Shown here: positions 5,329-12,390 of the stretch, one piece after another | How positions within the stretch are numbered: the stretch's first letter is position 1 | Layout of the letters: every line of letters starts with the position of its first letter | Position numbers and translations under genes: made by a program | From: Candidatus Stercoripulliclostridium pullicola | GTDB lineage: Bacteria > Bacillota > Clostridia > Christensenellales > DTU072 | DNA length: 12,390 nucleotides | Assembly (NCBI GenBank): GCA_017694145.1 | Contig: JADINF010000079.1 | Span: 1-12,390 of the forward strand | Direction: 5' to 3' | Notes under the pieces: model-generated | Seen by the model: only the letters and a program-made list of their open reading frames with translations | Told to the model about the DNA's origin: nothing | Database searches by the model: none

Positions 5329-7299
5329 TCAGGAGAGCTTCAGAGTGGGATAGACCCCTGCTTGCACGTTGAGGTTATTGAGATTCCAGTAATCGGTGCT
5401 GAAACCGAGGCTCGTCGTGTAGAAACTCGCGTTGTTGAGATAGTTGTAACTTATTTCGTCCACGGAATTGTAGCCTGCGGAAGTGTCGTACGCCGTACCG
5501 TTACGGGTGACGGTAACGCCGGGCGCGACGTAAACTCTCATGTAGTCGGCGCTCGAAGTAAGCGCCGTGCTGTGACCGACGAAGTTGTCGCCGTAAGCCA
5601 CGTTATGGGTATAAGTTTCGTCGCCCACCGCCGCGTCGGAAGCGGAACGGTGCGAAATGGCGTCGACGTTGCCAAAGCCTATGCAGTTACGTATATAAAG
5701 TTCGTAAGCCTGACCGATAAAGTTCCCCGCGAAAACGGCGTAGAAAACGTTAGCGGTATACTCGTTACCCTCGTAATCCTTGAAAACGGTGGTGGAGGCG
5801 TTGGCTTCGACGGAGCCGTAAGCGAGGCAGTTCTCGATCATGAAGAAAGTCGTCGCGCTCGTGGTGTGCTCCGAGTTGTGATCGTAAACGGTATCGTCGA
5901 AATCGGGTCTGCCGAGGTAAGGGAGATCCGATACCGCTCTGCCGACGAGTCCGCCGGCGTATTCCGAAGCGAAAACGTCTCCCGAAGCGTAACAATTCGA
6001 AATGGTGCCGCCTTCTGCGGTTTCGAAATCGAAGATATTGACTCCGACGAGTCCGCCCGCCGTACGCGCTTCGGCGTGCCCTGTCGCGTAACAGGCGTTG
6101 ATTGAACCGGCATTATAATTGTACGCGATGAGTCCGCCCGCGATAGCCGGGTAAGAGAGCGAACCGCTCACGTCGCCTATTGCGAAAGATGAGCTGACCG
6201 CGCCGTTATTGTATCCGATAAGCCCGCCGGCATATCTCCCGTAGATCGTGACCGCGGAATTGCAGTTGCTGAGCGAGCTCGGCTCGTGTATACTGACGTT
6301 CTCGCCTTCCTCGTCGTAAGAGCCGACGTAACCCGCCACTCCGCCGAAATAAACGTTTTCTTCGTTGCTTTGCGAGGTAATTTTACCTTCGGCCGAAACC
6401 TTCGTTACGGTGCTGCCCTGCACGTAACCCACGGCTCCGCCGCAATACAAACTCGTAGTCGGTTCCGCATAACTGCCGAGTAAGGAATCCCAAATGCCGC
6501 CTTCGTAGTCGATCTCCGGGTTATTGAATTCGCCTATCGCGACGCAGTTGGACATGCTCGCGCGGCTCAACCAACCTACTATACCGCCTATATAAAAGCG
6601 CGACTGATCGCCGTCGAGCTCAATATAATAATCGACGAGCGTCACGTTACGGACGGTGCCGGTGACCTTGCCGAAAAGCCCTATCGGAAGATAATTGAAT
6701 TCCTCGTCCGCTTCCAGTCCTTTGATAGTCATACCGCTTATGACGTACCCGTTACCGTCGAAAGTGCCGGAGAATTCTTTACCCTCTTCGAAGCCGCCTA
6801 TCGGCTCCCAGCTCTCTATCTGCGAAAGATCTATGTCCGCGCCGAGCGCGTAGTTTCCGGAAGGCTCCTGCGCTATGTCCGCGAGCTCTTCCGCCGTCGT
6901 GATCCTTATCGTGGTATTCGCCATCCACTTAGCGTAGAGAGTGGTGTTGCGCGTGAATTCGTATCCCGCGATTATCTTGCTTCCCGCGTAATCGGAAGTG
7001 AGATACCAGCCTTCGAAAGTATAGCCGGGCTTGTTCTTCGCGTCGGGAGTGGGTATCTGCGACTGCAAAAGAACGCGCGTCTCTATGGCGGGGATAGTTT
7101 CGGAAGTGCCGGTGACGAAGGAAATGACGTAACTGACTTCGGCGGGCGGATCGTCGTTGAGCGGAGCGTTAAGGGCCGAAGGCGTTACTTCGCTCTCGTC
7201 CGCACTCGCGCCCCAGGCGCCGCAACCCGTAAGCAGGACGCTTGCCGCAATTACAGCGACTAAAAGAATTAAAATGCTTTTACATCTGAAACGGCGCAT
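5329..7299 (-). CDS. Surface lipoprotein with InlB B-repeat and GLUG repeats
   Basis: A 656-residue predicted lipoprotein. The N-terminus has basic residues, a hydrophobic stretch (9-24) and the lipobox LLTGC (Cys26), so it should be lipid-anchored on the outside of the membrane. Residues about 56-125 form an InlB-type B-repeat (YTFEGWYLTSDYAG...LYAKW). The rest is a repetitive beta-rich region with many GLUG-like units, such as YIGGIVGWL, YFGGVAGYV, YAGGLIGYNNG, TAGGLVGVN and YAGGLVGRA, alternating with NC-Y/A-G segments; this probably folds as a beta-helix. Such proteins are thought to act as adhesins or to bind glycans. The ATG at 7299 was chosen over one at 7365 because GGGAGAG precedes it and the lipoprotein signal begins there. 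Its own promoter lies at 7337-7365, and it heads the operon with the YcxB-like and XRE-cupin genes. Confidence 0.87.
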   Translation of the reverse strand: MRRFRCKSILILLVAVIAASVLLTGCGAWGASADESEVTPSALNAPLNDDPPAEVSYVISFVTGTSETIPAIETRVLLQSQIPTPDAKNKPGYTFEGWYLTSDYAGSKIIAGYEFTRNTTLYAKWMANTTIRITTAEELADIAQEPSGNYALGADIDLSQIESWEPIGGFEEGKEFSGTFDGNGYVISGMTIKGLEADEEFNYLPIGLFGKVTGTVRNVTLVDYYIELDGDQSRFYIGGIVGWLSRASMSNCVAIGEFNNPEIDYEGGIWDSLLGSYAEPTTSLYCGGAVGYVQGSTVTKVSAEGKITSQSNEENVYFGGVAGYVGSYDEEGENVSIHEPSSLSNCNSAVTIYGRYAGGLIGYNNGAVSSSFAIGDVSGSLSYPAIAGGLIAYNYNAGSINACYATGHAEARTAGGLVGVNIFDFETAEGGTISNCYASGDVFASEYAGGLVGRAVSDLPYLGRPDFDDTVYDHNSEHTTSATTFFMIENCLAYGSVEANASTTVFKDYEGNEYTANVFYAVFAGNFIGQAYELYIRNCIGFGNVDAISHRSASDAAVGDETYTHNVAYGDNFVGHSTALTSSADYMRVYVAPGVTVTRNGTAYDTSAGYNSVDEISYNYLNNASFYTTSLGFSTDYWNLNNLNVQAGVYPTLKLS

Positions 7300-7336
7300 A
7301 CGCTCTCCCGAATATATAATATAATTATACGCGAAT

Positions 7337-7365
7337 AGTATAGCACAACGGGCAAAGGCTTGCAA
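7337..7365 (-). promoter_or_regulatory. Promoter of the GLUG lipoprotein operon
   Basis: On the minus strand TTGCAA (7365-7360) and TATACT (7342-7337) are separated by 17 bases. The predicted start near 7330 leaves a 30-base leader before the ATG at 7299. Confidence 0.65.
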
Positions 7366-7400
7366 TACTTTTTTTCGGCGATTTACTATTCATATACTGC

Positions 7401-8252
7401 TTACCTGCGAAGTGCGTCGAGTATATATCCGGCGAATTTTCCGGCGACGTTGACGCCGCTAACACGTTCTATACCCTCGAAATATGCGTTGGAATTCACT
7501 TCGAGAAGCACGGGCTCGCCGCGCTCGCCTTCGAGAAGATCCACTCCGCAATAATCGGCGCGTACGCGAGAAGCGGCGATCTCCGCCATACGGAAAAACC
7601 TCTCGTCGGGCACGAACTTCTCCGCGACTCCGCCTGCCGCGATGTTGGAGAGGAATCCCCTCTCGTTGCGCCTTCTCATCGAAGCTACCGCTTTGCCGCC
7701 TATCACCGCTATGCGCACGTCCGTCCCTCTCGAAGAGGCTATGAAACGCTGATAATGATGCGGTACGGCGGAGAATTCCGTCATCGCGGCTTCCAGCTCT
7801 TCTCGGCTCTCTATAAGCCTCGTCCCTATTCCCAAAGAGCCCACGTTCAATTTGAATATCAAAGGTAATCCGAGTGTTTGTATTACCTTATCCGCTTCTT
7901 CGGAAACCTTTTTACGCATTTTCGAAAGATCGCTGTAGCAAAGCGGCGCGTAGATCGTACAAGGCACGACCACGCCTTCGCCGCCTACGGCAAGGTAGGT
8001 CAGAGTCTTGTCCTCGCATATCCTGATAGTTTCGGACGAATTGAAAACGCGTACTCCTTTTTTCTCTAATTCCGCGGCGAGCCGCACGTCTTTGTCGAGG
8101 AAAACAACGAAGTCCGACGCCGGATACTCGGCGCAAAGCGCGTTGGGGAAAATATCCAATTCCGCGCCGTATCTTGAGAGTTCTTCTTTAAGCCGCCCCG
8201 CCTGTTTCGAGCCTATCCCGCTGTAACCGTTCACGATCGCTATACCGTACAT
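7401..8252 (-). CDS. RimK-like ATP-grasp ligase
   Basis: A 283-residue ATP-grasp enzyme of the RimK/LysX type, which uses ATP to activate a carboxylate and join it to an amine. Visible signatures are DKTLTYLAV (81-89), the ATP-binding lysine and glycine loop KLNVGSLGIG (134-143), RGTDVRIAVIGGKAVASM (175-192), the SNIAAGG loop (202-208), and the metal/ATP site YCGVDLLEGE...LLEVNSNAYFEGIE (234-262; Asp238, Glu251, Asn253 as likely ligands). The start is supported by GAGGTG seven bases upstream and by a promoter at 8269-8297. Family members glutamylate ribosomal protein S6 or add amino acids to carrier proteins or cofactors; which reaction this one performs cannot be told from context. It is a single gene ahead of the lipoprotein operon, which has its own promoter. 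Confidence 0.87.
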   Translation of the reverse strand: MYGIAIVNGYSGIGSKQAGRLKEELSRYGAELDIFPNALCAEYPASDFVVFLDKDVRLAAELEKKGVRVFNSSETIRICEDKTLTYLAVGGEGVVVPCTIYAPLCYSDLSKMRKKVSEEADKVIQTLGLPLIFKLNVGSLGIGTRLIESREELEAAMTEFSAVPHHYQRFIASSRGTDVRIAVIGGKAVASMRRRNERGFLSNIAAGGVAEKFVPDERFFRMAEIAASRVRADYCGVDLLEGERGEPVLLEVNSNAYFEGIERVSGVNVAGKFAGYILDALRR

Positions 8253-8268
8253 TTCACACCTCGCGGTT

Positions 8269-8297
8269 ATTTTAACATATTTAACGCGCGTTTACAA
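8269..8297 (-). promoter_or_regulatory. Promoter of the ATP-grasp gene
   Basis: On the minus strand TTGTAA (8297-8292) and TAAAAT (8274-8269) have a 17-base spacer. The spacer and -35 region lie in a GC-rich near-palindrome (GCGCGT at 8286-8291 against ACGCGC at 8300-8305), a possible operator. Confidence 0.6.
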
Positions 8298-8322
8298 GCA
8301 CGCGCCGCGCCGATTTTCCCTA

Positions 8323-8351
8323 TTGACGGCTAAATTTTTATGGATTATAAT
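8323..8351 (+). promoter_or_regulatory. Promoter of the transketolase operon
   Basis: TTGACG (8323-8328) and TATAAT (8346-8351) are separated by 17 bases. Transcription near 8358 gives a leader of about 60 bases that begins with a possible stem (AAAGCGGA at 8356-8363 against TCC and GCTTT at 8376-8385, with a 2-base bulge). The promoter is back to back with that of the ATP-grasp gene, 26 bases away. Confidence 0.82.
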
Positions 8352-8420
8352 GGAAAAAGCGGATTATGATACCCGTCCGCGCTTTATTAGGAAATTTATT
8401 CATAGGAGGGCAAATGCAAA

Positions 8421-9257
8421 ATGCCAAAAAACGTTTCTGTGCAGGAATTGAAGGGTAAGGCGAAAGAGTTGCGCTTGAATATCGTCAAGACAGCCAATTA
8501 CGCCGGCAGCGGTCACCTCGGCGGCTCGCTCAGTTGCGCCGACATCCTCACCGCGCTCTATTTCAAATATCTGAACGTCGACAGCAACGACCCTGCCAAG
8601 TTCGACCGTGACAGATTCATCCTCAGTAAAGGTCACTGCGCTCTCGCATACGTTCCCTGCCTTGCGATGGCGGGTTTCGTTCCCATGGAATCGCTCGAAA
8701 CGTTCAACCATTACGAGTCCCCCTACGGAATGCACCCCGACAGCAAGAAGGTGCGCGGTTGCGACGCTTCCACCGGTTCTCTCGGACACGGACTTCCGAT
8801 GGGCGTGGGCATGGCGCTCGGTCTGCGTTATCAGAAAGTCAACGACGCCAAAGTCGTAGTGCTTATGGGCGACGGCGAGCAGAACGAAGGCAGCGTATGG
8901 GAAGCGGCAATGGCGGCGGCGCATTACAAGCTTAAAAACCTCATCGCCATCGTCGACCGCAACAAGCTCATGATAGACGGTCCTACCGAAGAGGTCATGG
9001 GCATCGAGCCTATCGACAAGAAATACGAAGCGTTCGGATTCAAAGTCATCGTCTGCAACGGCAACGATATGGCTTCTCTCGATAAAGCTCTCGCCGAAGC
9101 CTGGGCAAATACCGAGGACAAGCCCGTGGCGATAATCGCCAAGACCGAGAAGGGATACGGCGTCAAGCGTTTCCAGGGCAAAGTTCCGTGGCACTACGGC
9201 GCGATGAACTCCGACCTCTTCAAAGAAGCGGTTGCGGACATAGAAGCAATGGATTAA
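8421..9257 (+). CDS. Transketolase, N-terminal subunit
   Basis: This 278-residue protein is the thiamine-diphosphate-binding half of a transketolase that is split into two genes, common in Clostridia and archaea. Transketolase moves two-carbon units between sugar phosphates in the non-oxidative pentose phosphate pathway. Signatures: SGHLGGSLS (30-38), SKGH (69-72) and the thiamine-diphosphate motif GDGEQNEGSVWEAA (150-163) ending with Asn181. It forms the active site together with the next gene's product. The start at 8421 follows AGGAGGG (8404-8410) by ten bases; another ATG at 8414, only three bases from that site, opens a 14-codon ORF in a different frame and may lower initiation here. Confidence 0.95.
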   Translation: MPKNVSVQELKGKAKELRLNIVKTANYAGSGHLGGSLSCADILTALYFKYLNVDSNDPAKFDRDRFILSKGHCALAYVPCLAMAGFVPMESLETFNHYESPYGMHPDSKKVRGCDASTGSLGHGLPMGVGMALGLRYQKVNDAKVVVLMGDGEQNEGSVWEAAMAAAHYKLKNLIAIVDRNKLMIDGPTEEVMGIEPIDKKYEAFGFKVIVCNGNDMASLDKALAEAWANTEDKPVAIIAKTEKGYGVKRFQGKVPWHYGAMNSDLFKEAVADIEAMD

Positions 9258-9270
9258 GGAGGTAACAGAA

Positions 9271-10278
9271 ATGGCAGAAGGCACTACTTGGACAACTTAC
9301 GATGCCAATAAAATGGCGTCAAAAGAAATATACGGCAAAGTTCTCGCCGAGCTCGGTGAAAAGAACGATAAGATCGTAGGCGTTACCGCGGACCTTGCGA
9401 AATCCACCAACATCGGTAACTTCGGCGATAAATTCCCGGAGAGGATATTCAACGTGGGTATCGCGGAGCAGAACCTTTTCGGCGTGGCGGCGGGACTTGC
9501 GAAAACGGGACTTATTCCCTTCGCGTCCACCTTCGCGATCTTCGCATGTCTTCGCGGCGGCGAGCAGGTCCGCACGGACATCGCCTATCAGAATCTTCCC
9601 GTCAAGATCATCGCTACCCACGGCGGCTTGAGCTTCGGCACGGCGGGCACCACCCACCACTGCACCGAGGACTATGCGATAATGAGAGCGATACCGAATA
9701 TGACGGTCGTTATCCCCGCAGACGGCTTCGAAACAGCCAAAGCGGTACGCGCCTGCATAGACATACCCGGACCTTTCTATATGCGCGTAGGCAGAGGCTT
9801 CGAACCCCCGATGCACGATAACGAAGACTTCGAGTTCACCGTCGGTAAGGCGATAACCATTCACGAAGGCTCCGATATTACGATCATCACCTGCGGCACA
9901 CCCACTCTCCAGGCTCGCGAAGCGGCAAAAGACCTCGAAGCCGAAGGCATCAGCGTGCGCGTACTTAACATGCACACCCTGAAGCCCATCGACAAGGACG
10001 CGATCATGCAGGCGGTCACGGACACCCGCAGAATACTTACGGTCGAAGAACACAACGTCATCGGCGGACTGGGCGACGCGGTCGCAGCCGTCATAGCCGA
10101 ATCGGGCAAAGGTTGCGCGTTCACGAAACTCGGTATCAACGACGAATTCAGCGTGATCGGATATCCCGAAGATCTCTACGCGAGATATAAACTCGACGCC
10201 ACCGGAATAGCGGAAACGGTTAAGGAGTTGCTTGGCAAGGAAATCGAAGCTGACGAAGACTGGGCGGACGAAGATTAA
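9271..10278 (+). CDS. Transketolase, C-terminal subunit
   Basis: This 335-residue protein is the partner half of the split transketolase, with the pyrimidine-binding domain (about 10-175) and the C-terminal domain (about 190-315). VGIAEQNLFGVAAGLA (62-77) contains the catalytic Glu66 that activates thiamine diphosphate; GEQVRTDIAYQN (97-108) and GTAGTTHHCTEDYA (123-136) are typical of the family. It starts 13 bases after the first subunit with a consensus AAGGAGG, so the two should be made in equal amounts. The final 12 residues are strongly acidic (EIEADEDWADED), an unusual tail. The related dehydrogenase E1 and DXP synthase families are excluded by the gene pairing and motifs. Confidence 0.95.
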   Translation: MAEGTTWTTYDANKMASKEIYGKVLAELGEKNDKIVGVTADLAKSTNIGNFGDKFPERIFNVGIAEQNLFGVAAGLAKTGLIPFASTFAIFACLRGGEQVRTDIAYQNLPVKIIATHGGLSFGTAGTTHHCTEDYAIMRAIPNMTVVIPADGFETAKAVRACIDIPGPFYMRVGRGFEPPMHDNEDFEFTVGKAITIHEGSDITIITCGTPTLQAREAAKDLEAEGISVRVLNMHTLKPIDKDAIMQAVTDTRRILTVEEHNVIGGLGDAVAAVIAESGKGCAFTKLGINDEFSVIGYPEDLYARYKLDATGIAETVKELLGKEIEADEDWADED

Positions 10279-10288
10279 GGAGGCAGAC

Positions 10289-11236
10289 ATGAGTAATATC
10301 GCTTCAGAAAACGACGTATTGGTAGCGAAGCTATACTTTACCGCGGCGTTCCCCGCGATGAAGATACCGCTTACCGAAGATCCCGCGCAAGTCAAGAAAT
10401 TCGCCAAGATAAACGCCGTCGTACAGTTCAAAGCCGCCGACGACGTCAATCCTATCGCCTGCCATATCGTATTCCTTACGGAAGAGAAAGCGAACGAGCT
10501 TACCGAGAAGGCTAAGGCGGAAGCGCAGAATCCCGACGAAGTCAAAGCGGTCCCGCGCTTCAAAGTCTATCAGGGCGAATACGACGGCAGATACGATTTC
10601 TGTCAGTTCGTGAATCTTCAGTTCAAATCCATTAAGAGTCTGCTCGGCGTATTCAAGGGCAATTCCCCTCTCGAAATGCTCGGCATAGTGGCGCCTCTTC
10701 TCAAAAACATCACGAAGAAAGCGACGCTTCCCTTCCTGTTCCTGATGCTTTCGCTCACGAAGATGATGCCCGACAACAATCCGTCCATAGACAATCCTTG
10801 GGAGCAGTATCTTAAAGTCAAGATGTCGCTCTATATGATAACGACGGCGATGTCGAGCGCTACTAAACTCGGCTGGCAGCCCCTCGTGAGCTGGACGGCG
10901 AAGCAAACCGACAGAATCTATCAATTCAAAGTGGGCGCGACCTATGACAGCAACGGTAAAGAGATATATCCTCCCATCGCAGCTTATCTCCGCGTCAAAG
11001 CGGGCAAGACGAAAGCCGGCAGAGGCGAATACACCCGTAAACGTCCCTTCGTGCTCTTCGACTTCCCCAATCCGGACGGTTGTCTTGCCGTTCTGAGCGG
11101 AAGATACGAATTCGTGGAAGCCGCGACGAAAGGTTGCATTACGGTAGTAGGTTCGGGCGACTCCTACGCGGTACAGTTCAACAACATGATGACGCAACTG
11201 CAGAACATGCTGATACCTTCCAAATTCCTGAGCTGA
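10289..11236 (+). CDS. Protein of unknown function in the transketolase operon
   Basis: A 315-residue soluble protein that I do not recognise. It starts at the ATG at 10289, five bases after AAGGAGG (10277-10283), which is preferred over an in-frame ATG at 10232 inside the transketolase gene. It has no signal peptide; one moderately hydrophobic stretch (about 146-157, TLPFLFLMLSLT) is followed by a charged part and looks like a buried helix. The C-terminal 65 residues, ending GSGDSYAVQFNNMMTQLQNMLIP, recall the end of SCP2-like lipid-binding domains, but the likeness is weak. Being third in an operon with both transketolase subunits, with only 10 bases between genes, suggests coordinated expression rather than a proven role in sugar metabolism. 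A terminator follows. Confidence 0.85.
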   Translation: MSNIASENDVLVAKLYFTAAFPAMKIPLTEDPAQVKKFAKINAVVQFKAADDVNPIACHIVFLTEEKANELTEKAKAEAQNPDEVKAVPRFKVYQGEYDGRYDFCQFVNLQFKSIKSLLGVFKGNSPLEMLGIVAPLLKNITKKATLPFLFLMLSLTKMMPDNNPSIDNPWEQYLKVKMSLYMITTAMSSATKLGWQPLVSWTAKQTDRIYQFKVGATYDSNGKEIYPPIAAYLRVKAGKTKAGRGEYTRKRPFVLFDFPNPDGCLAVLSGRYEFVEAATKGCITVVGSGDSYAVQFNNMMTQLQNMLIPSKFLS

Positions 11237-11253
11237 AAACTTTAACTCCTCTG

Positions 11254-11281
11254 ATCGGCGCCCGTCGGGCGCCGATTTTTT
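11254..11281 (+). terminator. Terminator of the transketolase operon
   Basis: ATCGGCGCCC (11254-11263) pairs perfectly with GGGCGCCGAT (11267-11276) around a 3-base loop, followed by six T residues, a textbook intrinsic terminator 17 bases after the last stop codon. Confidence 0.92.
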
Positions 11282-11291
11282 ACGTAACGAG

Positions 11292-11319
11292 AAAGGGCGC
11301 GGCATTGCCGCGCCCTTTT
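11292..11319. terminator. Second, possibly bidirectional terminator
   Basis: AAAGGGCGCGGC (11292-11303) pairs over 12 bp with 11307-11318 around the loop ATT; the right arm ends in TTTT. The A residues on the left arm give a short T-run on the minus strand, so it may also end the converging mannosidase transcript, whose stop codon lies 36 bases away. Confidence 0.75.
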
Positions 11320-11354
11320 GCGTTCCGGAAAATCGGCTAAACCGAATGAAACTT

Positions 11355-12390
11355 CTACGCGCCCTCTCTATCCTCGATAAGGAACGTCCTTATCTCGAAC
11401 GGCTTGAACTCGAGATCTTTAAGCTTCGCTTCGCCGATCACGTTCTCGAGAAGATCCGTTTCGTAGACCTTACCTTCGAGCGGAGTGGTTATCGTAGCGG
11501 TACGCGCGCTGCCGGAATCTTCGTACGCGCGGACGACCACGCCCTTGCCGTTCTCGGCGCGTTTGACGGTTTCTACGACGATATGCGTATCCGAGGATAC
11601 GAAATATGCGGGTATATCGACTTCATATTCGGTGATAAGGGGTCTGTTGTTATAGAGATAGCCGTAGCGCTGCACTTCCGCTTCGTTATAGTCGCCGCTA
11701 TGCGGACAGAGCGCGTAGCAAATGGTGTGCATACCTTTGTCCGCGTCCGGCGCGGGGAACATCGGGCTTCTCAGAAGGTTGAGCGAAATGAGCCCTTCCT
11801 TTACTCTGTAGCCGTACTTGCAGTCCGTGAGCACGCTTATGCCCCTGCCGCCCTCGCTCAGATCTATCCACTTGTGGGCGCAGATCTCGAACTGCGCTTT
11901 CTCGACCTTGGTGTCGTCTGAGGTGCTGCGCTTGAGGTTGCCGAGCTGTATGTCGCAGGTGACCTCCTTCGAGAATACCGCGGGACGGAAGTCGGCGCGC
12001 AACATCTTATGGGTTTCCTGCCAGTCCACCGTGGTCACGAAGTCCACGAGCGGTCTGCCCGCCGCGAGTATCACCTTCTGACTGATACTGGAGCTTCCGT
12101 ACTTGTACATATTCTCTCTCACGACGGCGCCGTCCGTTATCGTGGTGTGCGAATTGATGAGCTTGAATTCTGCGGGAGCTTTCTTCGTGTATTTGATATC
12201 GATATCCCATGCGTTGTAATGCAGACGTTTATCTTTATATACGTTGAGCTTGTTCATGAAACTGCCGCAGTATTCCTTGCCGTCGCGCTTGTCGATGAGG
12301 CTCTTGATGTTTCCGTAAGGATCGAAAGTCACAGCGAATACGTCGCTTTCGATGGTATTGCCTTTTGCGGAAAGCACGCTCTTTCCTTCG
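11355..12390 (-). CDS. Alpha-mannosidase (GH38), C-terminal part, cut by window edge
   Basis: The window holds the last 344 codons of a minus-strand gene that continues past the right edge; the GTG at 12377 is an internal valine codon, as coding continues to the edge (EGKS before it). The segment NTIESDVFAVTFDPYGNIKS...DKRDGKEY is the start of the GH38 C-terminal beta-domain, and VDFVTTVDWQETHKMLRADF, SEGGRGISVLTDCKYGY, LLRSPMFPAPDADKGMH and YALCPHSGDY are typical of class II alpha-mannosidases. The catalytic domain is outside the window. The enzyme removes terminal alpha-linked mannose from glycans; whether it is secreted cannot be seen here. It converges on the transketolase operon, with the two hairpin terminators between. 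Confidence 0.92.
   Translation of the reverse strand, partial: EGKSVLSAKGNTIESDVFAVTFDPYGNIKSLIDKRDGKEYCGSFMNKLNVYKDKRLHYNAWDIDIKYTKKAPAEFKLINSHTTITDGAVVRENMYKYGSSSISQKVILAAGRPLVDFVTTVDWQETHKMLRADFRPAVFSKEVTCDIQLGNLKRSTSDDTKVEKAQFEICAHKWIDLSEGGRGISVLTDCKYGYRVKEGLISLNLLRSPMFPAPDADKGMHTICYALCPHSGDYNEAEVQRYGYLYNNRPLITEYEVDIPAYFVSSDTHIVVETVKRAENGKGVVVRAYEDSGSARTATITTPLEGKVYETDLLENVIGEAKLKDLEFKPFEIRTFLIEDREGA

Noticed and set aside
5362..6105. Long plus-strand open frame antisense to the GLUG lipoprotein
   Set aside because: It is an antisense shadow of a GC-rich repetitive gene, with no start signal and valine-rich low-information composition.
8400..10563. Long minus-strand open frames opposite both transketolase genes
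   Set aside because: They are antisense to certain genes, lack ribosome binding sites, and arise from the GC-rich codon use of the sense strand.
10331..11305. A 324-codon minus-strand frame opposite the unknown operon gene
   Set aside because: The plus-strand gene has a consensus ribosome binding site, operon spacing and a terminator; the minus frame would start inside the terminator hairpins.

Overview
The window looks like chromosomal DNA of an uncultured gut-type Bacillota (Clostridia). The grounds are: every clear promoter is a consensus sigma-A type with a 17-bp spacer, nearly all genes have AGGAGG-like ribosome binding sites, the transketolase is split into two subunits as in many Clostridia, and the left end carries a Firmicutes-style mobilization module. 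Placement below Clostridia (for example Christensenellales) would be a guess.

Left part, about 1-3000, lower GC: a mobilizable-element segment. It starts with a LexA/SOS-like box and a perfect sigma-A promoter (123-151) that leads into about 540 bases with no convincing gene but with a chain of small hairpins, a candidate structured non-coding RNA. Then come a strong ribosome binding site in front of a tiny, apparently frameshifted ORF (775-905), three back-to-back perfect palindromes that look like an origin of transfer (917-979), and the mob operon: a MobC-type accessory protein, a MOB-P-like relaxase, a coiled-coil membrane-anchored protein whose gene overlaps the relaxase gene by 326 bases in another frame, and a 62-residue protein. 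A strong terminator ends the operon at 2961-2993. No integrase, transposase or replication gene is in view, so the element continues beyond the left edge or is a remnant.

Boundary, 3011-3217: a tRNA-Arg(ACG) on the minus strand with its own consensus promoter and terminator. Its 3' end faces the mobile segment, the orientation expected if the tRNA gene is an integration site.

Middle, 3252-8252, all minus strand and GC-richer: reading in transcription order, a RimK-like ATP-grasp ligase (own promoter), then a second promoter followed by a closely spaced set: a large lipoprotein with an InlB-type B-repeat and GLUG repeats, a YcxB-like two-helix membrane protein, an XRE-cupin regulator and an HSL-family esterase.

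Right, 8323-11319, plus strand: a divergent promoter drives transketolase N- and C-terminal subunits and a 315-residue protein of unknown function, closed by two tandem hairpin terminators. On the far right, converging on this operon, is the C-terminal third of a GH38 alpha-mannosidase, cut by the window edge.
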